DNA of 64,000 nucleotides, taken from positions 27,543,249 through 27,607,248 of the forward strand of contig OZ038423.1 of assembly GCA_964036155.1 (NCBI GenBank), in the 5' to 3' direction. The DNA is from Diploscapter coronatus. Its lineage: Eukaryota > Nematoda > Chromadorea > Rhabditida > Rhabditidae. The position numbers were made by a program, and so were the translations under genes. Positions 50,348 through 61,800 of the stretch are shown piece after piece. Position 1 is the first letter of the stretch; each line of letters opens with the position of its first letter. Under the pieces are notes generated by a model that was not told the origin of the DNA, ran no database searches, and saw only the letters and a list, made by a program, of their open reading frames with translations.

Positions 50348-52537
50348 TCAGAGAGACATTTTGGAAGCTTTGGAATTCTTTCGGGAAATCGATGTTCCCG
50401 AAGACTTTCCGAGCCTAACCTCATGGGGAAGCTTTGATGGAACCTCTGGAACATTTGCCGCAATAGCAGCTCCAAAAGCGACAGCTTCATCTGGATTTAT
50501 ATCGAATTTCAATTTATCCTTTCCAAATTTATTTTCCAATCTTTGTCGAATTTCAGGAATTCTAGTTGATCCACCAACTAATATCTAAATTATATTCCTC
50601 TGATTTCTCATTCCTAAAGTTCTCACCACATAATCCAATTGATCAGCTGAAATTCGCGCTGTATTAGTTGCACGTTCAACTAAGTTCATCGCTTTATCAA
50701 ATAAATCACTACATAATTCATTCAATTTCTTCTTAGTTAATTCTACATTAATTTCGTATTCATCGTTAGTATCCAGCTAAATTTATTAAAATAGTAATAA
50801 CCTTATGAAAATACTATTCTTACATGAACATTGAGAGAACTATTCGAGAATGATAACGATTCCTTCGCTTTTCGACATTCAATTCTCAATCTCTTTAGTA
50901 ATCTAGGTTTCTTGTAAATATCATAATCTGGAGATAATTTTTTGAATTCATCAATCACGAATTTCATAATTCGGCTGTCAAAATCTTGACCACCTAAATT
51001 ATCACTAAAATTAATATGATAATCTAACACGAAATGGTATTTGGATCATTCGCCCTAGTTTCAGGATACAGTAATGATAAATGACATTCACTCGCCTCTC
51101 ATTTTCTTTTTTCCTCTCTAATTTCAGTTATCTTTCAATTATAAACCATAATATATTTATTAGGGCTGATGTCTCATGTATCATTTCGTACCTAAGTGGA
51201 GGTCTCCTGTAGTGGCTTTCAGGTCATATCCATCTGAATTTATTTGAGCAATACAAATATCAAGTGTGCCTAAATTTTGTTTCAATTGTTGACATATTTC
51301 AACTAATGCATAGAAATACCTCCTCCAAAATCGAATGTCATTATTTTCGATCCTCCCAATTTAAATTTGTCGATATATGCAAGCATTGAAGCTGTGGGTT
51401 CTTTCAACAAATCTTTCAATTTCAATCCAGCCAATTCAGCCGCTTTCTTCGTTGCAGCTATTTGACTCTCATGAAATGAAGCTGGTACAGTGACTATAGC
51501 TTTTGTTACATTTTGGTTCGTGTATTTCTAAAGAAAGAAAACCAATTTATAAGACTTTATATCATTTCATGAATTCATAAAATTTCTCAAAGCTGTTAAA
51601 AATTGACACGCTTATTTTAAAGTCGAAATGATTAAGCGAATATATATTTCATTCAATAATATCAAGGAAATTCAAATGGTTTACTGTGTGAAAATATCAG
51701 TGAATCTCCTAAATTGCAATGCATGATATGAAAGACTTACCTCAGCTTGATCCTTCAAACTTTTGAGAATTTTCGCTGAGACTTCTTCTGGCAGAATGAA
51801 TTTCTCATTCGATTTCCCCTTATTCAGCACATATCCGGCAGAGTTCTAAAACAATCTCAAAATTTATTTGGAATGTATTTTGTTTACATTTCTCGTATCA
51901 ACATCGAATGTCCACAATTGCCTATCCTCAGCAATCGGAAGATCACTCAAAATATGCCAACCGATTAAACGCTTCGAATCTGGAAAATCTTAATTTTAAT
52001 AAAACCAGACATATTCTAGAAGTTGTATTGCCGTATAAATTACAAATTCTTTGAGATTTTTGAGTTCAATGATGAGTAGCACTGACAGGTTAACGATATG
52101 TGGATGCAAGCATGATATTTTTATCGATTTTCCCTAAAACTATCTAAACACTTACCATAAAGAATATTAGACAGCTCCGTATTGCAATTCAAAGCTGAAT
52201 TGCCAACCAGAATCTCGCCATCGCTAAATGCTACTACAGAAGGAAGTGTATTCCGGCCTAAAATCGGATTTTTTAATTTCTTTCTTTTATTATAATTGGC
52301 GTATTCGAAAGATTTTGCAGTCACTTTTTTCGGAAGATTTATGATTTAAGACTAGAACACTATTATTTCTCTCTTAGAAAATATGGAACATTTCGAAGCA
52401 GCAAAAGTGCAACTATTCAACCTTTCGAGGAAACTATTCATTCTACCATCATCATTAAAAATCGCCAAAGGTCGACCATTTTCGATGATCGCGACGCACG
52501 AATATGTCGTACCCAGGTCGATGCCGATATAGACCAT
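50348..52537 (-). CDS. Hsp70 nucleotide-binding-domain protein, no substrate-binding domain
   Basis: Nine exons, 410 residues: 52537-52447, 52257-52156, 51979-51888, 51845-51741, 51527-51320, 51269-51192, 50993-50824, 50776-50627, 50584-50348. All three Hsp70 ATPase motifs are present: phosphate-1 [15 protein letters not shown], phosphate-2 [15 protein letters not shown] and the adenosine motif [14 protein letters not shown], then [16 protein letters not shown]. The frame stops soon after, at 50348, so the interdomain linker and the peptide-binding domain (about 250 residues in normal Hsp70s) are missing. The sequence is divergent (TVPASF for the usual TVPAYF). There is no signal peptide, unlike the NBD-only HSPA13/STCH. 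The last 23 codons, Ser/Lys-rich, may really be intron: GAG/GTTAGG at 50420-50419 can splice in frame to the kelch exon at 50272. Confidence 0.85.
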
Positions 52538-53506
52538 TTTTATTCTTTAATTAATTTTAAAATTTGTACTGATTTAGGAAATAAATCTTGCACTCATGCA
52601 TAAATAAATTTTAAATTCAATCTATAGTCGAAACAAAGATGTGAATTTATAAAGTTTGATAAGTTTATCAGACTCCTAATAATGATACTGCAGATGCTGG
52701 AGAATATTTATTGATTGGTGTAACACATGCGCTTCGAAAGCGAAAGGTTGATAGTTATTTTATAACATAGCTCAGCATTCCTAATACTATTCAATCAATG
52801 TTTCGTGTTAAGGTGCTGAATTAAATGAAGTCGAATGATTGCCCCATACTTATTATTGATAAAAGTTGGCAATTAAATTTTTCTCATATAATTTCAATTG
52901 AAACTCCTAGGTATATCGTCGTGCTGCATTTAGAATTACTATCTAACCTGAGAAAAATCATTTATCCAAATGAATCAACATAGTATGTTCTATTGTAAAT
53001 CCATATTTTTAACTAAAAATAATCATAAAGTAAAGCATATTCATTAGAGCCATAAATGTTTATATAAAAAAAAACAATTACAGATTATCAAATGTGAAGC
53101 TTATCCAATAATCAGTTTATAAGGAACGAATCTTTCAAGAAAGATTTTTGGAGTTCGAGCTCATTCAAATCTAGGCGGATTTTCAATCAGACTTAAAACA
53201 ATTACAGGAGGATTGTGCAAAAGAAGAATGACGAACATTATTGCTCCTTTGAAAATACAGGGGGTAACTGCGCAATCTATCAGGGCTGGACGAAATTTCG
53301 GGGTCTGGCAAAATTGGAGTTTTCAGTTTTGGGTCGTCAAAATTTTCAATTTCGTCCAGCCCTGACCATTATGGGCATTTCGATGGAGGTTCATTCGAAT
53401 TTATTCCTCTTCCGGCTATCGTCATGCTTATTATAACGCGATCAAAAATAGATAGACCTTTCTCTTTCTGAAATATTCAAAACTGAAAATTAATTACTTG
53501 TTCACT
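52538..53506. other. Upstream region of the Hsp70-like gene
   Basis: About 970 bp, AT-rich. A TATAAA on the minus strand near 52650 is a possible core promoter; I found no clear heat-shock element (alternating GAA/TTC triplets). A short hairpin repeat lies at 53280-53365. Confidence 0.4.
53280..53365. repeat. Hairpin repeat, MITE-like
   Basis: A perfect 18-bp inverted repeat: TCAGGGCTGGACGAAATT at 53280-53297 and its reverse complement at 53348-53365, with a 50-bp loop. Such arms are typical of small non-autonomous elements. No target-site duplication is clear. Confidence 0.6.
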
Positions 53507-53555
53507 ACGTTACATGGCTCCCTTTTCACGGTATAAACAACGCGCGAGCAGCGAA

Positions 53556-53755
53556 AAAATAACGCACAAAGTGGGGAGAAAATAAGAAAGGAGATAGCGC
53601 GCGATATGAAGAGAAAATAAGAAAAGAAATAGCGCGTGAAATGAGGAGAAAATAAGAAAAGAAATAGCACGCGAAATGAGGAGAAAATAAGAAAAGAAAT
53701 AGCGCGTGAAATGAGGAGAAAATAAGAAAAGAAATAGCGCGTGAAATGAGGAGAC
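53556..53755. repeat. 35-bp minisatellite
   Basis: Units starting GAAATAGCGCGTGAAATGAG begin at 53591, 53626, 53661, 53696 and 53731, exactly 35 bp apart, with a decayed copy from 53556. The unit start resembles the dispersed GAAATAGTATGA motif seen elsewhere in the window. A 100-codon frame on the minus strand across the array is a by-product of the repeat. Confidence 0.9.
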
Positions 53756-54589
53756 GCAGACTTTTCTTTTTTTCTTTTCTCCCGACGAGGGAACAACCGT
53801 AGTCGTCGGCTATTTTAGGCCCTTTTGGCCCATTTTTTCAATTTTTGTCGATATTCGCGTTATCTTTCACGTTTTTTATTTAATTTTATCCGAATATTAA
53901 TCAGCAGATATTCAGATCATTAACTAAGGATTCTGGGCGCCCGTCGAACCATTCGCTGCATCTCAAAGGTGGGCAGAATTTTATTAGAAGTTTTTTTTTG
54001 TTTCTAAACGTTTTGTGAAAAGATAATTATCTTCAACTTTAATTTTTTGAGAAAAATCTTAAATAATCCGAGGTTAAAGATGTGCTAATTTTCAGGATTT
54101 TCTCGGATTACTTTGACAGGGTTTCGTTCGCTGTGGCCGCTTTTTCCCAGGTAAAATTAGTTAATTATATTCGATTTTTGCTTCAAAAACATCCAATTGA
54201 AAATTTGATTGGCTATTTTAATCAGTTGTTATGTAAATTTGTTGAGCTCTTTTTTCAAAATGCTGTGAAATTTCCTTTAGAATTTCATGAAATTGTCAGA
54301 AACCCCTTGAAATATTTCTTTGCATGAAAGTCCAGAAATGATCATTTTATTTCAATTGTCGCGATATTTTATGTAAAGTTTCAGTATTCTTTATTGATAT
54401 TCGCGACAATTGATAAACAATTCTTCGATCTAAAAAATAATTATCTCTAATCAAATCGTTTTTGGATTGTTTTTTTTTATCCAAATTAGTGAATAAAAAT
54501 GTTTAATTTTGTTCAAAATTCAATATAGAACTTGTCAATGACTGAGAAACATAAAATTTAAAATCTTGCATTTCCTCTTACTCACCGAC

Positions 54590-54862
54590 GCGGGCCCTGT
54601 CCGTGACGCTGGTTTTTTTTTTCTAGTCCTCCCACTGGGTGGGCTCGGCTACTCTCAGTCCATAATGGGACCAGTCGACCTATCCTAGCCACACAGGACT
54701 AGTGGGCCCACCCCGAGGATAAACTCGTGTGCAATAGTCGAGCGATTTTTGGCAAAAATTTTTACCCCACCGAGAGTCGATCCCCCAACCCCTCTCGCCT
54801 TTAGCGTAACTTGCAAAAGTAAGCACACTACCACTACACTATAGGCCAATGAGCCACTTTAT
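54590..54862 (-). repeat. tRNA-like SINE-type sequence
   Basis: On the minus strand from 54862: TAGTGTAGTGGTAG resembles a tRNA A box, and about 55 bases later GGGATCGACTCTC resembles a B box, with an ACTT..AAGT stem between in the anticodon-arm position. The lengths are too irregular for a working tRNA. The downstream body (to about 54590) is GC-rich with an inner palindrome (CCCACTGGGTGGG). This is the layout of a tRNA-derived SINE. Confidence 0.45.
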
Positions 54863-54934
54863 GACGAATTTTATCTCTCTCGCCGAGAGACGCAGAGAAA
54901 AATGAGAAAAGTGAAAAGGGGAGCCATGTAACGT

Positions 54935-55165
54935 TGTGCTTGTTTTTTTTTTAATATCCATATGAATCTCGAATAATAATCAAATTTGAGCCATCTCAAA
55001 CTCCTTTCATTTGATTCCAAATTCTTTTTACTTTATTAGTAAAGTCCCAATTGAATTTAAGAATGATCAAAACCCTTTGAAAGAAACAGCACTTCTTCAC
55101 GCCGCATTGATTGGGATGTGTTTCACCTCTCTGCCTTTATCTTCGAGAACGATGCCACAGCCTTC
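54935..55165. other. Spacer between the repeat island and the 5S gene
   Basis: 230 bp with no element I can name. It would contain any upstream control of the 5S gene. Confidence 0.4.
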
Positions 55166-55284
55166 GCTTACGGCCATACCACGTTGAGCACACGCCATCC
55201 CGTCCGATCTGGCAAGTTAAGCAACGTCGGGCCTGGTTAGTACTTGGATCGGAGACGGCTTGGGAATCCCAGGTGTTGTAAGCT
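55166..55284 (+). rRNA. 5S ribosomal RNA gene
   Basis: 119 bp from GCTTACGGCCATACCACGTT to GTTGTAAGCT, the length I know for nematode 5S rRNA; the two ends pair (GCTTAC/GTAAGC). The conserved core CATCCCGTCCGATCTGGCAA and the internal promoter region GTTAGTACTTGGATCGGAGA are intact. A run of T at 55283-55287 is the expected RNA polymerase III stop. In Caenorhabditis 5S genes sit in a tandem cluster together with SL1 RNA genes; here I see a single copy and no SL1 RNA nearby. Confidence 0.95.
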
Positions 55285-56375
55285 TTTTAGAGAATTTTCA
55301 GCCAAAATATGTTTGAAGGTTCTAGTTAGTTAGAGAGCGCAAGTCCCGCCCACTCTGTGAAGTCAAAGTCGAGGAAGGCAATTTCATCCTTTTTCAAAAA
55401 ACTCTAGAAAATTTGCGAAGTGATTTTTTCCTTATTTTTCTTTTTCCACTATTAGATATGAGCCTAAGCTTCCAAAAAGGGTCTTCGAATATCATTTTCA
55501 CAAATTCATCTTTGGTTACACTGATTCGTTTTCACGTGGTTTTCTTGCTATAAGCTTGATAGCCCATTAGATTTTGAGAAAAATACTTTCATAACTCTGC
55601 CTTCACATCGGAAATATCACTTGCGTCCTCTAATTATATGGAGTGAATTTTAAAATTTATGTATTTTCTTGATTATGTTTGTTCGAAGGCATTTTTGAGG
55701 AAAATACTCAACTACATTTTTAATATAGTCGAGCAGAGAGAAACGAAAATGAACGATCTGCCCATTTACAGTATAAAATGTTAGCGGGCATAGTACTAAT
55801 TTCGACAATTTTTCGAGGTCAAAAGTGAGAATAGATTTTATTTTTGAAATCTTCATAGTCGATTTGGGTAGTTTAATTTGAGAATTTGACCTCGAAATTA
55901 AAATTTTAAAAATGCTTACTAAATTATGTAGTAGAGGTAATTGAAAAATTAGCTTACATTATTGCGAAACGAATTTCAAAAGATTATTGAATTGGACTGC
56001 CATGAACACTACATTACTACGACTGACAATCTTCGAACTTGGTATGTTCGAGAAATAACACTAAACTCGCCAAAACTTCAACGAAATCATCCAAGCTTTA
56101 CTTTTTGATGTCCTCGTTTCGCCAGAATGATCATCTTCTGCAAGTGAACTTCTTGAAATTTGAAAGAAAGTAGTGACGTTCTCTACTTTTGTGGCTTCTT
56201 TGTTGGTTTTAACGTCATCAGGTTTCAAGAATTCGGTCATTTTACGATCTTCTCTTCAAGTTGATCACCGTCTATTCTCAAATCTTATGAAATGATTACT
56301 TCCATGAGATGGTCAATTTGATTATTTTCTTCTTGTTCCACAGCGTGCTCCCACTCTCGTGTACTCGTTTGCTCA
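55285..56375. other. Upstream region of the four-pass membrane protein gene
   Basis: About 1.1 kb without a supported exon. A TTGTTCCACAG acceptor ends at 56342, 33 bp before the ATG at 56376, and is a likely spliced-leader or intron acceptor. Confidence 0.45.
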
Positions 56376-58115
56376 ATGGCTGCCTTGTCTAAGTCGGTGG
56401 AATGTGTCGAGTTCTCGGTGACGTTTGTCGTGACGATGTGGCTGCTGCTGATGCACGTCTGGACCTGCAGCGTCAACATGCTCAATGAGCGGCCCGGCAT
56501 GGGCAGGCCCAGGATCACGTCTGCTGGTAGGATTGAAGAAAAGGGGATTTTGAAATCCTGGAAAAAAATTCATGGATCCATGGCTTGGAATAGGAAATGA
56601 CTAAATTTGAAGAGCACTTTTGCTGGTTAGAATTCTAAATCATGGAAAGTAGTGATATCGAACATCGTGAATTGATTGATGAACCATGACTAAACGATAG
56701 TCCTTTAGTTTGTGTTGACTTTTGCTTCCCATATGATCCAGTATCACTACTTTTCTAGATAGTGACTAGATGAATCGATACTCAACGTTGTAGTAGAATT
56801 GAATGCGTGTTCGTGACGCCTCAAATTTTAACCGTATTGGTAGCTTACAAGAACCTTTTTCCAGACGCTCTGATGCCCGCGGTGTTGTTAATGGGAGTGC
56901 TCGGCACAATGTCGACGCGTCGCTACGTAATCGTGTTCACGGTGCTCTCGATGCTCTACGCCTGCTTCCACAACACCTTCTACCTCATCTTCATCGTCTT
57001 CAGGGTATGAATGCGATTGAAAATAGTTTTTGAGCGGAATTTGCTTGAGTCGATGTTATTCTCTAATACTTTTTCAACCTTTTATCTGACTGGACACTCT
57101 AGACTTTCAAGAATTGTTAATTCACTAACTCACTTCACATCAGAATAATTTAAAGTAGATCGACTTTCTTCAAACCTTCATCCAGAATGGGACTTTATTT
57201 CCAGTTCGCCAGCAATCTGCCGGTGACGTGCGATGCATCGAAGGCGCCCGCCTGCAGCTACATCGACATTCTCGTCCTCGTCTTCTTCATCCTCACGCTG
57301 CCGACTGTTGTGAGTTAGAATTCATTATTTTTGATCAAACGATAAGCAGCTATTACTTTGATCAGTATCCCTTCTTCTTCTTCTTCGTCGAAGATCTACC
57401 CTATCTTGGCAATCAGTGAAAATTGAACCTGTTCTGGATGATCTAACAAAAACGGACTATTTTCAATGAGGATCAGTTTGTTTGAGAAATTCACCTGTTG
57501 GAATAAGTTTATCCAAGTTGATATGTAGTGGCTATTTCGATAACAAATCGAGCTTTTCCTCGTAAATTAGTCAAAGATTTGTTCGCTTCTAGCTGATGGG
57601 AACTTACTTCGTGATCCGCCGCCTGTTGACGCCGTCCGGCTCGTACGTGGTCGGCTGCAAGCAGATTTCGGCGTTCAAGCAGCCCTCGCCTCTCGCGACC
57701 ACACTCCCGCTGCAGACCCAGACTCAGACCACTCAACACAACAGCGCCAACGACAATTCCGTAAAGTTTACGCTTCTAAAAAACGAGCAATAAATGTTTG
57801 TTTACGAGAAATGCATCATTTAAACAGTTCTACAATTCAACAAAATATCTTTGAAAGAATAATTTTTTCTAACCAACTCTATTTCTCATGCAATGTAAGA
57901 CTGTTGAACGGCATTTTCTTGATGAACCTACCTCGAAAATTAACGACTCTTTGCTGAATAGTGAGGTTTAAGGATAATTCCTTCTGATACTTTACCGAAG
58001 CCCAGACAAAGTTTTCGGTAATTAAAGAAAAAAAGATAACGCTTGGTAATTGCAGCCCACCCAGCGCAGTTCCAACGGCGAAATGGGTCTGATCGCGACC
58101 GCAGACCACATCTGA
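56376..58115 (+). CDS. Small four-pass membrane protein, family not recognised
   Basis: Five exons, 214 residues: 56376-56526, 56844-57004, 57205-57309, 57593-57760, 58056-58115. Four hydrophobic segments: about 12-33 (VTFVVTMWLLLMHVWTC), 58-75 (ALMPAVLLMGVLGTM), 78-102 (YVIVFTVLSMLYACF...FYLIFIVF) and 122-147 (IDILVLVFFILTLPTV...GTYFVI). Cysteines lie in the loop between spans 3 and 4 (PVTCDA, APACSYI). The tail is hydrophilic and rich in Gln/Thr (QTQTQTTQH). The overall shape recalls tetraspan families, but no CCG or claudin signature is present, so I give no function. The last exon is preferred because GTAAAG at 57761 splices in frame to NGEMGLIATADHI and the codon use matches the rest; reading through instead gives KFTLLKNEQ and a stop at 57793. 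Confidence 0.7.
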
Positions 58116-58861
58116 ACGATGCTTGCCCAACTTCCCATCAGTTCCATCGACCTAAATAGTAACCGCTTACCTAAAATGGTACCAACTCAGACCCAACCAA
58201 GGGCAGATTGATTCAACCCCAACTGATCTCGGCAACGATCTGCGATAAGACGAGTAAAATAAAATGTGACTTGGATGCTCAATCGTCGATGGCTGCTTTT
58301 CTGTAGATTTTTCATGCTTTTTCCAAAATCGTCTTGTAATAGTTCAATTAAAATGTACCAATTTTTATTCGTTGTTTGAAGAAAAGATCTACGAAGAGCA
58401 CCGATTAATATCTTACTGAAAAATATTAGGGGTATTTCCTGGTAGGAAAAAAATAGAAATAATTGAACATTTCAAGAAATGTCAGAATCCAGACTCGAAA
58501 ATAAGCGCCGAGATATCCCGTATTATGGACGACAGTCTTAATCGAAATTATGCACAAATATTTTGAAGTTTTGACCGAATATATTCAGATTTAAAAAAAA
58601 AGTTATTCTGTTTAAATTTCGAAGAAAATCTTTAGTTTCTTTTCTTCGAAATTCAAAGAGGAAAAATCCTATAAAAATGATATGAATACGAAAATTACGA
58701 TAGTTGAATATAAGAAGGTCCGTAATTAAAACTGAAGATAAAATTAAGTGATATGATCTACGATAAGTTGAATTGGAGATAGGTATTTTGGTTGATAAAA
58801 AAACATTTTATGGCGAGATTCAGTATTTACAAATATGGTCTAAAAATTTCGAACGATGATA
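58116..58861. other. 3' flanks of two convergent genes
   Basis: About 750 bp between the stop of the four-pass membrane protein gene (plus) and that of DENND6 (minus). AT-rich, no exon seen. Confidence 0.5.
58258..58263 (+). terminator. Candidate poly(A) signal of the four-pass membrane protein gene
   Basis: AATAAA 143 bp beyond the stop at 58115. An alternative AATAAA overlaps the read-through stop at 57791-57793. Confidence 0.45.
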
Positions 58862-61800
58862 TTAGGCCAAAATTTCTCTCAATGAACAATTCGACATGAG
58901 AAGTTGCTTCAGCTCGTCGTCCACTGAAGAAAGTATCGCTGCGATTTGGTGAACCTAAAATTGTTTAAGTTACCCTAATTTTTTAAACTTGTGAAAACAA
59001 AACTATTTCAAACCCACCAATCTCTGTCGTTTATCGTTATCATTTCCCAGTTCGACTACCCTTTCCCTGATTCGCAAAACCAAATCCACTATCTCCACGT
59101 GGTGTTTAGTTGCCAAAACTGGTTTCCCTAAAGTTTTCCCTAATTAAAAAAAAATAAAATTTTTAAATTCACCGAAATCCGCCATACACAGAGTCTCGAT
59201 ATAATGGACTTTCAGTTGAGTTTTCACGTCGTTCGATCTAGTCGATAACCACCCCATGAAATTCGCCGATTGGAAAAATTTCTTATACAATCCTAAAACA
59301 GTTTATCAGTTAAAAATTCAGAATAACTAATACCGGCCCAATCCCCTTTTACGCCGCAAGTCAGTGATGGCCCACTGGTATCGATGCTCGATAGAAAGTC
59401 GTCCATCGAAAATGGTCGCGAGTGTGGAACCGCCTTGAACCAACTTTTTGTCACAAATATTAATTTTGAAAAAAAAATACCTTGAAAGGCGACATTTCTT
59501 TTCTTAACGGCATTAGCGAGGATAGATATCGTTCTAGAGGAATCATGAAACTTTGGGTTAACTCGAGGAAGTGGCGTTGTAGTACGTTGTTCTAAAATAC
59601 TATTTTTTAGAACGAAAAGTATTCAAGTCTAAAAATAGGGTTTTCAATTTTTATAAATATTACCTGAACCTCATCAGGCCTATCAGCTTTCAATAATTTC
59701 TTAGCGATAGATTTATCTCGATTTAAAAATGGCTTATATTGGGTATATAGACCAGGTTTTGTGTCTAATGTACGGCCATCCCAGTGTTTTCTAAATTTTT
59801 AAATTGAAAGAGGAAAAATTAACCAAAGAAACAATAATACCTCGTTTTCTCCTGCTTATCATGCGGGTTTTCGTTTTCGGAATTGGGATCAGCTACTTTT
59901 AAAATATTCGGATAGTGGTCCATAGCCTTGATAAAAAACGGATTCGTTACTCCAAGGACTATTCGGGGGCTAAAGTTTAGAATAATTAAAATAGAAACTA
60001 ATAAAATAAATGTTGAAATAAAGTCCTTACGCGCTCTTAGATTTAGTAGAATATTCCTTGAATTCTGAATCATGGATCGTGAAGAACGGCCGGAAATCAT
60101 GCATATATCGTAGGGGACTGATCAGTTGAATTAATGATTGAACTATCGCCGAACTTCGGGATGGGGTTGATGCGATCACCAATAGGGGCTAAAAGTTCCA
60201 ACGTTGAATAGTTTTTAATTATTAAAAACATGAAAGATTAAAATTTAAATGAAAATCCATTGGTATGCAATACTTTGAAAAATAACTCATAGACTTTCAT
60301 ACATGATCAAATATATCTTTAAGAAACGATATAAACATTTTTGGGTGATAAATTTAATGCCATCAAATTCTTTGAAACATAGTTCAAGTTGTAAAATGTT
60401 TACCTCCCCAATAAGCACCAACTCCCATAGTAATTGGACATGACTTAGGACCGTCGACAATGATTTATACATATCTATCTAAAAATCACAAATTTATAAA
60501 TAAAAAATTAATGCATCTGATTAAAAATAACTAAAAATTCGATAAAAATTAATAAACAAATGAAATTAATCAACCTGGTGTATGGAGCTCAAGGCTAGAG
60601 TTTCCGAGTGGCTATTATCACGTTTCGGGGTGGGTATCCTCGAATCGAATGGCAGATCACACACTGTTGGCATCCGGCATTGAATCAGGTAGCCCATAAA
60701 TGGTAGGATCAAATTCACTCCGACCTGCGGTCGAGGCCACATGTCGATATCATGACAAGCTTAAAAATTTAAAAATTACTTAACTTTTCTTGCAATTAAA
60801 ACAATTACTTATCTTCGAATTTTATGGCTTTTAGCGGTATTAAATTTAGACACAATTTAAAAAATATATATATTTACGATCAAGTTTTCTTTATATTTAG
60901 TGATGGTAGATTTAATAATCCGAAATTTAGAAATATTTTAAGATAATTTGCTAAAAGTTACCAGCTTCTATGGCGGGTTCACCACTCTCGAAAAATAGCC
61001 GAGCTATCCGCTCTGTGACTGAATAAAATAAATTCAAAAACGGGCAAATCGTCACCAAAACGATGCTCTGAAACTCAAAAATGATCACTTTTTGGTATCT
61101 AAAACGGTAACCTTCTGGTAATATCCCCTTGGTAGGTTCGGGTCTTTTTGTTGCCGAAAATGGACGAAGCCGTACAAATATCGAGGGTCGAAACCAACTG
61201 CCGCAGCGCAATTATCGTGCATCAAACGTTGAGCGGGCGTCATATCGGTTACATATCTAAATTTGGTATAAGAAGGGTAACTTTGACGATATAAAAGGGT
61301 ATTAAAGGTGATATCAGAATTGTAAAGAGTTCGATCAAAAATAGCTAGGACAAATGTTATGTTTATTATGGTACTAGGAATGGTAGCTATAATTGCAGAG
61401 AACGGTATATAGAATGGCAAAAAATGGTACCTTCGTATCCGAAAATGGAAATTCGAATCTTTCGTTGAACCACTATTCGAATCGGGAAATGCCAAATAGC
61501 AAATATTCATTTTTTCTTGAGCTGACAATATTGCATTCCCAGGATAGATTACCTAAACTTTGGATTAGGAATAATTCCCATCACATGTCAGATGCATTAT
61601 GCTATGAAAACTTTATTCACATTTGGAGTTATTCGAAACGTAGTTAAACCAATTTTTTGAAAAATCGATATAAATTTTGGTTCTAAAATTTTCGTGAGAA
61701 ACTGCATTTTGAAATGCTTTCATTAAACGTGGACTTTTTTAAACATCTTCTAAAAATAATATTTACCTCCAAGGCCTGTCCTAGTTCGAGGTCAAAAGTC

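Larger units (their letters stand above)
53507..54934. mobile_element. Repeat island bounded by near-perfect terminal inverted repeats
   Basis: ACGTTACATGGCTCCC plus TTTTCAC at 53507-53529 is mirrored by the reverse complement at 54911-54934 (one extra base in the right arm). Inside lie a 35-bp tandem array (53556-53755), a plain AT-rich stretch (54000-54580) and a tRNA-like SINE-type sequence (about 54590-54862). No transposase frame is present, so it would be non-autonomous. Target-site duplications are not evident. Confidence 0.5.

Noticed and set aside
53494..53796. 100-codon minus-strand open frame
   Set aside because: It is read entirely through the 35-bp tandem array and only reflects its periodic sequence.
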